Assembly: GCA_021732845.1 (NCBI GenBank)
Contig: JAKFUF010000140.1
Span: 1 to 61,935 of the forward strand
Direction: 5' to 3'
Length of the DNA stretch: 61,935 nt
From: Planctomycetaceae bacterium
GTDB taxonomy: Bacteria > Planctomycetota > Planctomycetia > Planctomycetales > Planctomycetaceae
In this document: one piece after another, positions 18,995 to 26,557 of the stretch
Layout of the letters: every line of letters begins with the position of its first letter
How positions within the stretch are numbered: position 1 is the stretch's first letter
Program-made: the position numbers and the translations under genes
The notes under the pieces: generated by a model
Databases searched by the model: none
Told to the model about the DNA's origin: nothing
Seen by the model: only the letters and a program-made list of their open reading frames with translations

Positions 18995-19133
18995 GAAGAA
19001 ACCTTACAGACGGATGGTGACCTGGGATGCAGCAGGGCCTTGCCAAGCCGCGGGCCTCTCGAATGAAGCGGAGTCGTCGCAGGACGGGCTGGCCCATCCC
19101 ACGAATGCGTTAGGGGCGAATTTTCGGCAGCAC

Positions 19134-19262
19134 TCAGCGCAGGTCGCCTGGCCGCCGGCTCGTCATGACGCGGATGAATCGAGCCACGGCTCCCGCCATG
19201 ATCCCGAGGACCAGCACGGTCCCACAGAGGAGGATTTCGTCTTCAATCAGCATCATGTGCAT
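19134..19262 (-). CDS. Single-TM microprotein (42 aa)
   Basis: A 42-residue frame, MHMMLIEDEILLCGTV, with one membrane helix (about 10-30, LLCGTVLVLGIMAGAVA) and an Arg-rich end (RFIRVMTSRRPGDLR). It lies 73 nt after the pseudopilin stop on the same strand and within the same riboswitch-led transcript. The ribosome-binding site is weak. Positive residues after the helix predict a cytoplasmic C-terminus. No family is recognised; together with the next microprotein it could form a small membrane complex, which is inference. Confidence 0.5.
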   Translation of the reverse strand: MHMMLIEDEILLCGTVLVLGIMAGAVARFIRVMTSRRPGDLR

Positions 19263-19335
19263 GGTGAGATCCAATCTTGGATTTGAGATTCGAGGTCAAC
19301 GACTTCTTTGCGAAGAACGCGGGAGCGCGTTGGAA

Positions 19336-20355
19336 TCAGAAGTCCCCGGGGACTTCACTGCCATTCCGTGAGATCAGTGCCACAATGGTTTCCAGGCGAA
19401 TCGACTCACCCAGCGACCGGACCGAACCATCGGCCATGAGGGTGTTGGCAATGCCCGTGTGAAAAGAGTAAATCTCGTTGTCGTTGGAGCAGTTGATCGC
19501 GCAGGTGCCGGGTGTCACATTCGTGGCTCCACTTCCCGCGGCTCCATCCACCAAGAACCCTTTGTTGTGGCTGGCCCATACGCCGCCGGTCGGGAACGGG
19601 CGGGTCACACTGGATGTTCCGCTCCAGGTCTTGGGCGTGGCTCCGTCTGCCACCTGCTTCCCCCGCTGATAGAGCAGCGGGCGGCCCCCGCATTCGGTCA
19701 CCAGCAGCGTGTTCGACAGTCCGTCGAGGACCTCCGCCACGCGGACGGCATCCACCTTGAGGATCCCACAGTTGTTCGGATCGGGGAGTTTGTTGGCGGT
19801 CAGCGAGTTGTTGAGCGCGGTGCCGATGCCGCCGATGTTCGCGTAGTCGGTCGTGGCTCCATTGTAAAAATCACGAGGAGTCAAAACCGTGGTCGTCGAC
19901 ACAGCGTCCGCATAGTTGACCAGAACCGACCACTCGAACCCCGGGCGCGGGGGGGCCGAAGGGCAACTGTAAACCGGGATCGGCATTTGCACCGCGCTGG
20001 CGTTGCCGGAATCATGCCAGTTGATTTGATAGCTGTAGAGATTCGCGAGATTTCCCTGATCCAGATACGGGAGGACGGCGCACATCCAACTGGCACGCTT
20101 CCATTGGTACCTCGGCCCTGGCAACGGTGAGGTTGATTGCATGGGCCAGAACTGAAACGTGGCCTCATAATTGTGGAGCGCCAGCCCGATCTGCTTGAGG
20201 TTGTTCTTGCACTGCATCCGCCGCGCGGCCTCGCGCGCCGCCTGCACGGCCGGCAGCAACAGCGCCACCAGGATGGCGATGATGGCAATCACCACCAGGA
20301 GTTCAATGAGCGTAAAGCCGCGCGGATGGCGGCGCGATGAAGCAGATGTGTTCAC
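19336..20355 (-). CDS. DUF1559 pseudopilin, first gene of the cobalamin operon
   Basis: A 339-residue prepilin-like protein. It has a type II/IV prepilin leader with cleavage expected between Gly13 and Phe14 ([11 protein letters not shown], Glu at +5), a hydrophobic helix, then [13 protein letters not shown], the DUF1559 hallmark, and the closing H-x9-DG motif ([12 protein letters not shown]). Such proteins are numerous in planctomycetes and their roles are mostly unknown. The start is a GTG with GGAG 6 nt upstream; the open frame runs further back through the riboswitch, which is not coding. Being first behind a B12 riboswitch suggests a role in corrinoid or cobalt handling at the cell surface (inference). 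Confidence 0.87.
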   Translation of the reverse strand: MNTSASSRRHPRGFTLIELLVVIAIIAILVALLLPAVQAAREAARRMQCKNNLKQIGLALHNYEATFQFWPMQSTSPLPGPRYQWKRASWMCAVLPYLDQGNLANLYSYQINWHDSGNASAVQMPIPVYSCPSAPPRPGFEWSVLVNYADAVSTTTVLTPRDFYNGATTDYANIGGIGTALNNSLTANKLPDPNNCGILKVDAVRVAEVLDGLSNTLLVTECGGRPLLYQRGKQVADGATPKTWSGTSSVTRPFPTGGVWASHNKGFLVDGAAGSGATNVTPGTCAINCSNDNEIYSFHTGIANTLMADGSVRSLGESIRLETIVALISRNGSEVPGDF

Positions 20356-20470
20356 GACAGTCTCCGTTGGCGCGATGGGAAACGGATGCGCAGGGAGATG
20401 CGTGGATGAACAATCCAAGAATGGATTGCCTGTGAAGACCGGCCAAAGGACGTACCGCCGCCCAAAGCCG

Positions 20471-20496
20471 AGAGTCCACCTCCACGGGACGACTCT
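20471..20496 (-). promoter_or_regulatory. Leader hairpin, possible riboswitch expression platform
   Basis: Downstream of the aptamer, AGAGTC and GACTCT can pair (6 bp, 14-nt loop). The loop contains a GGAGG. It is over 100 nt before the GTG start, so it cannot be the start's own ribosome-binding site; whether it acts in a switch is unproven. No T-tract follows, so Rho-independent termination is not evident. Confidence 0.3.
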
Positions 20497-20506
20497 GCAC
20501 AACCGA

Positions 20507-20673
20507 CCCTGGGCAGGTCTTCTGACTTCCGGTTCGGCCTCCGGCTGCCCTTCCCGCAATCTCAATTGCAGTGGTGTTCGCAGCCATTGTCCCCGGTTAC
20601 AGCGGCGGGACCGCAGCGGATTTGCACCGCTTTCCCTATTCTCCCTGTGACTCGCGCCACAAAGCACCCAAGG
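20507..20673 (-). ncRNA. Cobalamin (AdoCbl) riboswitch aptamer
   Basis: On the minus strand the conserved cobalamin aptamer elements occur in order: GAATAGGGAA, GCGGTGCAAATCCGC, GGTCCCGCCGCTGTAA, a CCACTG motif, CGGGAAGGG, and the B12 box AGTCAGAAGACCTGCC. The outer helix P1 can form between CCTTGGG (20673-20667) and CCCAGGG (20513-20507). The leader continues about 150 nt to the GTG of the DUF1559 gene. Expected behaviour is repression of the downstream operon when adenosylcobalamin is plentiful. Confidence 0.95.
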
Positions 20674-20683
20674 TAGAAGTAGC

Positions 20684-21132
20684 CTACTGGTCGGTCATGG
20701 CGAAGTCAAACCCGGCAGCTTGCAGTGTCAGCGACCAGAGGTGAATCGTCCCGTCCAGGTGCTCACAGACCAGCACTGGCTTCTTCACCACGGCGTCCAA
20801 GGAAGCTCTCTTCCAGGAACGTGTTGGCCGCCTCCAGCGGCGAAATCTTTCGCTGACGCAAGGCTTTCACGAGCCGGTCCTGCAGCACTCCGTGACGTCG
20901 TTCCACCCGCCCCTTGGCCGCCAAGGATTCCACCGCCAGTGTCGGGCCAAAGTCGCTGTACTTTTTCTGGTACAGCGCGAGCGCCCGCCGCCTGATCTTG
21001 GGGTCCAGCTTCCGGTTCGAGGCCCGGCCCCACCAGGTCCGCCGCCACCCGCAGCGACACCTCTCCGCGCTTGACCCGCGCGAAGACCTCCAGCCGGTTC
21101 CGCTCCTTATTGCTCGTCTTCAAAACACTCAT
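20684..21132 (-). pseudogene. ISNCY-family transposase remnant
   Basis: Translation in successive frames gives pieces of one transposase. The N-terminus is MSVLKTSNKERNRLEVFARV through AADLVG. After a deletion and frameshift come RASNRKLDPKIRRRALALYQ and KKYSDFGPTLAVESLAA. A large in-frame deletion then joins directly to KGRVERRHGVLQDRLVKALR and ISPLEAANTFLEE. A second frameshift leads to VCEHLDGTIHLWSLTL and a TAG stop. The whole DDE catalytic core is missing, so it is inactive. Family assignment is from memory of ISNCY proteins. Its 3' edge is 11 bp from the riboswitch. Confidence 0.8.
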
Positions 21133-21190
21133 GCGAACCTCCAAAAGGAAGCTCGCATCGTGCCATCCCCTCACACCCCTTCACACCCCA

Positions 21191-21235
21191 AATGTGACAT
21201 TTCTACTGGTCGGAAAATGTGACATTTCTATTGGT
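21191..21235. repeat. Tandem IS-end repeats (AATGTGACATTTCTAyTGGT)
   Basis: Two near-identical 20-mers, AATGTGACATTTCTACTGGT (21191-21210) and AATGTGACATTTCTATTGGT (21216-21235), lie in direct orientation 5 bp apart, just upstream of the transposase remnant's start. This is the probable transposon end with repeated transposase-binding sites. The same motif recurs in isolation at 45573-45594. Confidence 0.65.
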
Positions 21236-21275
21236 TTCCGACACGGCGTTCAAGATGATCTGGCAGCTTGATCAG

Positions 21276-22001
21276 TTAGCGGAATCGCATCAGGTCAGCC
21301 ATTGAAAGCTGTCCATTATGAAGCGCGGAAGCGATCAAAACGCCATCCACCTGATCGTTTGCCAGGTCCTCGAGATCTGCCGCCGAGCGGACGCCGCCTC
21401 CGGTGATCAGTTCAAGGTGCGGGAAATCGCGGCGGAGCTGGCGGCAAAGTGCCCGTGTGCTGACACCGTTGGATGTGCCCACCTGCGCAAGGTCAAGCAC
21501 AATCATCCGCGTGATTCCAGCCTCAACCACTTGCTCCGCGATCTGGAAGGGGGCACTTGGCCAGGATGTGCCTGAACACAGCGGTTGACCTGCCCGCAGG
21601 TCCAGGCTGAAGACCAATCGCGATGAATATTCCCTGACGATTTCGTGTAGTGACTGTGGGTCCAGCCAGGTCTCCAGCCCCACCACGAGGCTGCCGGCAC
21701 CGGCGGCCAACAGGGGCGCGGCATCGGCCTTGGTCGTTAGCCCCGCGTCGATCAGCACATCGCAACCGGCCTGCGCGAGATCTCGATAGACTTGCAGGTT
21801 GGGCCGCTGGCGGAGAATGGCGTCCAGATCCGCCAGATAGAACTGTCGCAAGCCAAAGGCGGCCACAAGGTCTTGAGCCACGGTAACAGCGTCGGTTGCC
21901 GACGTGATTCTGCTGACCAGCGGTTGATAGCGTCCGCGATCACCTGCCACCGCCCGGACGACGACGCCGTTCAACAGGTCGAGGACGGGGATCACACGCA
22001 T
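21276..22001 (-). CDS. HisA/HisF-related TIM-barrel protein
   Basis: A 241-residue (beta/alpha)8 protein starting MRVIPVLDLLNGVVV. The phosphate-binding halves of the HisA/HisF fold are visible (LIDAGLTT...AAGAGSLVVGLET, and the C-terminal LITGGGVRSAADLEDL followed by GVLIASALHNG). It is not in a histidine cluster and differs from ordinary HisA (for example VVVRAVAGDRGRYQPL). It fits the HisA/HisF-related group known from methanogens and planctomycetes, where it has been linked to the methanopterin-dependent C1 pathway; that link is not shown by neighbours here. Divergent from the modA-like gene. Confidence 0.8.
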   Translation of the reverse strand: MRVIPVLDLLNGVVVRAVAGDRGRYQPLVSRITSATDAVTVAQDLVAAFGLRQFYLADLDAILRQRPNLQVYRDLAQAGCDVLIDAGLTTKADAAPLLAAGAGSLVVGLETWLDPQSLHEIVREYSSRLVFSLDLRAGQPLCSGTSWPSAPFQIAEQVVEAGITRMIVLDLAQVGTSNGVSTRALCRQLRRDFPHLELITGGGVRSAADLEDLANDQVDGVLIASALHNGQLSMADLMRFR

Positions 22002-22131
22002 GAGGTCACTTGCGGATGGAGCCTGATGTCAGAATCATGGAGTGCTTTGCCGAAAACTCCAGTTTTCTGTCAGCAGTCAGCGTCGTGCTGTCGAACGCCA
22101 AGATTTTCAGAGCGATCGGAGGAATTATAGA

Positions 22132-22950
22132 ATGCCGCAGTCCAAATCCACATTCATCCATCACCAAACCTTTTTTGCCGTTTTGCTGCTCGCTGTCGGT
22201 TGTCAGCCGGCCGCGGCACCCACGGCAGTGCTGCCGGTCGGCAAGCGCGTCGTGCGGATCGCGGCTGCCGCGGATTTGAAGTTTGCCCTGGAAGAGCTGA
22301 TCCGGGAATTTCATGTCGAACACGCGGGCTTCGAAGTCACGACCACGTTTGGAGCCTCGGGCAACTTGTATTCTCAATTGTCGAACAAAGCCCCGTTCGA
22401 CCTGTTTCTCTCCGCGGACCTGCAATTCCCCCGCAAGTTGATTGAGCAGGGGGCGGCGCTGCCCGACACCGAGTTCCAATACGCGGTTGGTCACCTTGTG
22501 GTCTGGGTTCCCAAGGCCTCGGCATTGGATGTCCAAATTCAAGGAATTGAAGCCTTGCTCGACCCGGCGGCAAAAAAGATCGCGATCGCCAATCCGGCAC
22601 ATGCCCCCTACGGACGTGCGGCCGAGGCCGCATTGATATCGCTGGGAGTCTATGACAAAGTCAAAGACCGGCTGGTCCTCGGCGAGAACGTCGCTCAAAC
22701 CGCCCAGTTCATTGAGTCTGGGGCCGCCGACACCGGACTGATCTCCCTTTCTTTGGCCGTGGCTCCCGCCATGAAGGACAAAGGCCGGTTTTGGGAGGTC
22801 CCCGCCACGGCGCACCCGCCCCTGGAGCAGGGCGGTGTGATCTTGAAGGAGGCCGGCGACGTCGATGCCGCCCGGGAGTTTCGTTCCTATCTGCTCAGCC
22901 CGAGAGGTCGCAAGACTCTGGAGAAGTTCGGCTTCGTTGCGGGCTCGTGA
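22132..22950 (+). CDS. modA: ModA-like substrate-binding lipoprotein
   Basis: A 272-residue extracellular solute-binding protein of the molybdate (ModA) type. It has a lipoprotein signal ending LLLAVGC, then VRIAAAADLKFALEELIREF, TTTFGASGNLYSQLSNKAPFDLFLSAD and IANPAHAPYGRAAEAAL, all characteristic of ModA/WtpA. GGAGG lies upstream of the ATG at 22132. No modB or modC follows, so it is either an orphan or pairs with a transporter elsewhere. Molybdate or tungstate is the expected ligand (inference). Confidence 0.88.
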   Translation: MPQSKSTFIHHQTFFAVLLLAVGCQPAAAPTAVLPVGKRVVRIAAAADLKFALEELIREFHVEHAGFEVTTTFGASGNLYSQLSNKAPFDLFLSADLQFPRKLIEQGAALPDTEFQYAVGHLVVWVPKASALDVQIQGIEALLDPAAKKIAIANPAHAPYGRAAEAALISLGVYDKVKDRLVLGENVAQTAQFIESGAADTGLISLSLAVAPAMKDKGRFWEVPATAHPPLEQGGVILKEAGDVDAAREFRSYLLSPRGRKTLEKFGFVAGS

Positions 22951-22972
22951 CGCTGGCATCCGTTCGCCAGCG
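22951..22972 (+). terminator. Hairpin directly after the modA-like gene
   Basis: CGCTGGC pairs perfectly with GCCAGCG across an 8-nt loop, beginning at the base after the stop codon. There is no T-tract, so it may be a weak or Rho-assisted terminator or an RNA-stabilising stem. Confidence 0.4.
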
Positions 22973-23091
22973 ATCCAGAGTAATGAATGGCCAATGAGAA
23001 GCATGCACCATTCAACGCGGCTCAGCAGGCGCGTTGCCCTCCCGGCGTGTCGCCTTGCCAATGCCGATTGCCCATTGCCCGCCGTCCCGTG

Positions 23092-23121
23092 TTGATCGAG
23101 CCCCGCCGCTTGCGTTATTAT
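23092..23121 (+). promoter_or_regulatory. Candidate sigma-70-like promoter for the DUF1549/1553 gene
   Basis: TTGATC (23092-23097) and TATTAT (23116-23121) are separated by 18 bp, about 50 bp before the ATG of the cytochrome-type gene. The match is moderate. Confidence 0.35.
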
Positions 23122-23173
23122 CAAGAAGCGCTCATGCGTTGCTCAGGCAGTCCAAATTCGTCTTGAGGCCGGC

Positions 23174-25993
23174 ATGAATCGATGGATTTGGGTGGGACGT
23201 GCCCTCGCAGTGGTTTTTTCCGCCACGGCGCGGGCCGAGGACCCAGTCGATTATTTGCGCGACGTGAAGCCACTGCTGGAGAAACGCTGCTTCGCCTGTC
23301 ACGGCGGTTTGGCCCAGAAGTCCGGGCTGCGGCTCGACACCGGCGCGTTGATCCGCAAGGGCGGCAATGGCGGGCCGGCGGTGATGGCTGGCAACGCCAC
23401 CGACAGTGTGCTGATTGAGCGCGTCACCGCAGCCGAAGCATCCCTGCGGATGCCGCCGGATGGCCCCGCACTCTCCCCAAAGGAAGTGGCCCTGTTATCC
23501 GCGTGGATTGACCAGGGTGCGGCCAGTCCCGCGGACGAGCAGCCACAGGCCGACCCCCGCGAGCATTGGTCCTTCAAGAAACCCGTTCGACCGGCCGTGC
23601 CCGTGGTGGGGGATGCGTCTCCGGCCAACCCCATTGATGCCTTGATTCTGAAACAACTGGCAGCCAGGAATCTGCAGCCGCTGCCAGAAGCCGACAAGCC
23701 GACGCTGCTGCGCCGCGTCACGCTCGACCTGACCGGTCTGCCGCCGACGCGCGAAGAACTCCAGGCGTTTTTGGCGGATGGTTCACCCGACGCTTACGAC
23801 AAGGTGGTGGACCGGTTGCTCGCCACGCCGCAGTATGGCGAGCGGTGGGGCCGCCACTGGATGGATGTCTGGCGGTACAGCGACTGGTACGGTCGCCGGG
23901 CGGTGCCGGATGTCATGAACAGTTACCCGCACGTCTGGCGGTGGCGTGACTGGATTGTCCGATCGCTCAATGAGGACAAGGGGTATGACCGGATGGTCAT
24001 GGAGATGCTCGCCGCCGATGAACTGACTCCGGGTGACGAGGAGAATGTCGTCGCCACGGGTTTCCTGGTGCGGAACTGGTTCAAATGGAACTATGAGACG
24101 TGGATGAAGGAGAACGTCGAACACACTGGCAAGGCGTTTTTGGGGCTCACGCTTAACTGCTGCCACTGCCACGACCATAAGTACGACCCAATCAGCCATA
24201 AGGAGTATTTCCAATTTCGGGCGTTCTTTGAGCCACTGGAACTGAGGCAGGACCGTGTCGCCGGAAGTCCTGATCCTGGTCCCTTTCAGAAATACATCTA
24301 TGGTAAGGCGTACGGTCCGATTCCTGGGGGAATGATCCGGGTCTTCGACGAAAAGCTCGACGCGCAGACCTTCATGTACACCAACGGTGACTCGCGCAAC
24401 CGCATCGCTGGCCTGCCTCCGGTCGAACCGGGTGTCCCCGCTGTTTTAGGTACGGCAGGGTTTGCGCTGGTTCCCGTCACTCTGCCGCCGGAAGGCTTTT
24501 ATCCCGGCTTGAAGCCTTCGTTGCGGGCGGAGGATCTGGCCAAGGTTCAGGCGGAGGTTGCCACCGCGACGGCCACGTTTGGCAAAGCCCGCGAACTTGT
24601 GGCGGCCGCGGAAAAACAACGGGATGATCTGCGAGCACAGGCCAGTCAACCGGTAACGGCAGCCACGCCTTTGCCCGTGGACGCATTGGTTAAGGCCGAG
24701 CAGGGGCTGATTGATGCGCGGTTGACGCTCCGGGTGGATGAGACGAACGTCGCCGCCACCACGGCAATACTGCAAGCGTTGACGGCGCGGTTCGCCGCAG
24801 ATGACGGCAAGTATCGGGGTCTGGGTCCCGTCACGGAGCTGGCCAGGGCCGCAGCGCTGGGTGAAAAGCGGGCCGCCTTCGAGGTGGCTCAGCTCCAACT
24901 GGTGCGTGTCGAACGTGCCCTGGTCCTCGCTGAACGCAAGGCCCCCACCGACGAGAAGGCCAAGGCCGAAGTCGCCGCCGCCCAGCAGCAACTCGTCGCC
25001 GCGCGGGCCGCGGTGGACGCCAGCCGCACCGCGCTGGCGGCAACAACCGATGCCTACGCGCCTTTGTCCCCGTTGTACCCCGCCCAAAGCACCGGTCGCC
25101 GCAGCGCACTGGCCCGCTGGATTGCCCATCGGGAGAACCCACTGACGGCTCGGGTCGCGGTGAATCACATCTGGGCGCGGCATTTCGGCCGTGGAATTGT
25201 GGAAACGACGGCCAGTTTCGGCCGCCAAGGCCGCCAGCCCTCCAATCAGGAACTGCTCGACTGGCTGGCCGTCGAGCTGATGGACAGTGGCTGGAAAATG
25301 AAGCCCCTGCACCGGCTGCTGGTCACCAGCCAGGCCTACAAGCGTCGCTCGCACCTTGGCGGCTCCAACCATCCCAACGTGGCTCATGACCGCGACAACA
25401 TTTTTTATTGGCGGGCCAACACCCGCCGCATGGAAGCCGAAGTCGTGCGCGACAGTGTACTCAAGTGTGCCGGCGAACTGGATGGAACGATTGGCGGTCA
25501 AGAGATCGACCATGCCAAGGGGCTCGTCTCCCACCGCCGCAGCCTGTATTTCGCCATACACGGCGAAAGCAAAATGCAGTTCATCGACCTGTTCGATGGT
25601 CCGAACGTGTGTGATTGTTACCTGCGTTCCGAGTCGGTGCTTCCCACTCAGGCTTTGGCGATGGCGAATAGCGACCTCGTCCTCACGCAGAGCCGCGGGC
25701 TGGCCGGGAAGCTGTGGACGGCGAGTTCTGGGGCGGATGCTGCCGAACGAACCACCGCCTTCGTCCGCGCTGGGTTTGAACAGGTGTTGTCGCGGCCGCC
25801 AACAGATCAAGAACTGAATCTGTCGGTGGAGTTTCTCACCCAGCAGGAGCAACTCTTTCGCGAGACCGTGGCTGCTCCGGCAGTGGCCGCGACGGCCGAG
25901 ACTCCGGCGGTAGCCCCAGACCCCGCCGACCGCGCTCGCGCCAACCTGATCCATGCTTTGTTCAGCCACAATGATTTTGTGACCATTCGTTAG
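23174..25993 (+). CDS. Planctomycete cytochrome C / DUF1549 / DUF1553 protein
   Basis: A 939-residue secreted protein. The N-terminus has a short hydrophobic signal-like stretch, then a planctomycete-type cytochrome domain with CFACH (Cys39, Cys42, His43), which should bind a c-type haem. DUF1549 follows (LATPQYGERWGRHWMDVWRY, CCHCHDHKYDPI). A long Ala/Glu/Gln-rich helical segment lies at about 455-625. DUF1553 follows (RSALARWIAHRENPLTARV, NHIWARHFGRGIV, LLVTSQAYKR). These proteins are typically encoded beside a DUF1501 partner, as here. The substrate is unknown; a role in degrading sulfated polysaccharides is often proposed. Confidence 0.92.
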   Translation: MNRWIWVGRALAVVFSATARAEDPVDYLRDVKPLLEKRCFACHGGLAQKSGLRLDTGALIRKGGNGGPAVMAGNATDSVLIERVTAAEASLRMPPDGPALSPKEVALLSAWIDQGAASPADEQPQADPREHWSFKKPVRPAVPVVGDASPANPIDALILKQLAARNLQPLPEADKPTLLRRVTLDLTGLPPTREELQAFLADGSPDAYDKVVDRLLATPQYGERWGRHWMDVWRYSDWYGRRAVPDVMNSYPHVWRWRDWIVRSLNEDKGYDRMVMEMLAADELTPGDEENVVATGFLVRNWFKWNYETWMKENVEHTGKAFLGLTLNCCHCHDHKYDPISHKEYFQFRAFFEPLELRQDRVAGSPDPGPFQKYIYGKAYGPIPGGMIRVFDEKLDAQTFMYTNGDSRNRIAGLPPVEPGVPAVLGTAGFALVPVTLPPEGFYPGLKPSLRAEDLAKVQAEVATATATFGKARELVAAAEKQRDDLRAQASQPVTAATPLPVDALVKAEQGLIDARLTLRVDETNVAATTAILQALTARFAADDGKYRGLGPVTELARAAALGEKRAAFEVAQLQLVRVERALVLAERKAPTDEKAKAEVAAAQQQLVAARAAVDASRTALAATTDAYAPLSPLYPAQSTGRRSALARWIAHRENPLTARVAVNHIWARHFGRGIVETTASFGRQGRQPSNQELLDWLAVELMDSGWKMKPLHRLLVTSQAYKRRSHLGGSNHPNVAHDRDNIFYWRANTRRMEAEVVRDSVLKCAGELDGTIGGQEIDHAKGLVSHRRSLYFAIHGESKMQFIDLFDGPNVCDCYLRSESVLPTQALAMANSDLVLTQSRGLAGKLWTASSGADAAERTTAFVRAGFEQVLSRPPTDQELNLSVEFLTQQEQLFRETVAAPAVAATAETPAVAPDPADRARANLIHALFSHNDFVTIR

Positions 25994-26013
25994 TCAGGCA
26001 TGGAGGTGCAAGC

Positions 26014-26490
26014 GTGCGTTACGCAATTCCTTTAGCTGTGATCGCCCTCTTATTGGGCGGCTGCGAGTTGCCAGAGAACTCAATCGATGTTCGGGAGTTG
26101 CTGCTCGAATCCGCAAAGAAAGGCGATCCCGGCTTTCCCAACGGCAAAGAGGTCTTGTTGACGCATTTCTCCCACGTTGGTCATCTCATGACCGCCTCGG
26201 GCGAGCGAATCCACGTTGTGGATCGGCGTGCTGTGCTGGCCGGGATGCTCGCCCCGGGTGGTCAGAACTACATCACGTTTTTTGACGGACGGCATCAGTT
26301 CCTGGGAAAGATCCACTATATCGGAAGCCGGCCACTCTGGTGTGATGGGAGCAGGCTCTATCTTTTTGGCGATCTTGATGGAGCACCGGGGGAACTCATC
26401 GGCAACGTGATTGATGTGTCAAAGGGGTACAGCAGCCTCACTGCCTACCACGCTTCGGCATACGGAAGTTCTGGGGGCATCGAAGACTGA
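26014..26490 (+). CDS. Unrecognised small lipoprotein
   Basis: A 158-residue protein with a lipoprotein signal (MRYAIPLAVIALLLGGCELP) and no recognised domain. The start is a GTG with GGAGG 7 nt upstream. It contains HFSHVGHLMT, FFDGRHQFLGKIHYIG and LFGDLDGAPGELIG, suggesting a beta-rich fold. It sits 20 nt after the DUF1549/1553 gene and 67 nt before DUF1501, so the three are probably co-transcribed. Confidence 0.75.
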   Translation: MRYAIPLAVIALLLGGCELPENSIDVRELLLESAKKGDPGFPNGKEVLLTHFSHVGHLMTASGERIHVVDRRAVLAGMLAPGGQNYITFFDGRHQFLGKIHYIGSRPLWCDGSRLYLFGDLDGAPGELIGNVIDVSKGYSSLTAYHASAYGSSGGIED

Positions 26491-26557
26491 TTCGTATTGG
26501 CGACGGCATGTCGCAAAACTGCCGCCATCGCAGCCATAAAGAAAGAATGACACGACC

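Noticed and set aside
18855-19097. 80-codon minus-strand frame before cobN
   Set aside because: Arg/Pro/His-rich and overlaps the better-supported 40-residue membrane microprotein in another phase.
19341-19354. Perfect 14-bp palindrome AGTCCCCGGGGACT near the DUF1559 stop
   Set aside because: It encodes the conserved EVPGD end of the protein, so the symmetry is probably coincidental.
20356-20667. N-terminal extension of the DUF1559 frame through the riboswitch
   Set aside because: The bases are explained by the aptamer and leader, and a prepilin leader must be near the N-terminus.
22006-23124. 372-codon minus-strand frame opposite the ModA-like gene
   Set aside because: Antisense to a lipoprotein gene with clear family motifs and a good ribosome-binding site.
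24446-25969. 507-codon minus-strand frame opposite the DUF1553 gene
   Set aside because: No domain and Gly/Arg/Gln-rich; mirror of a real gene's codon bias.
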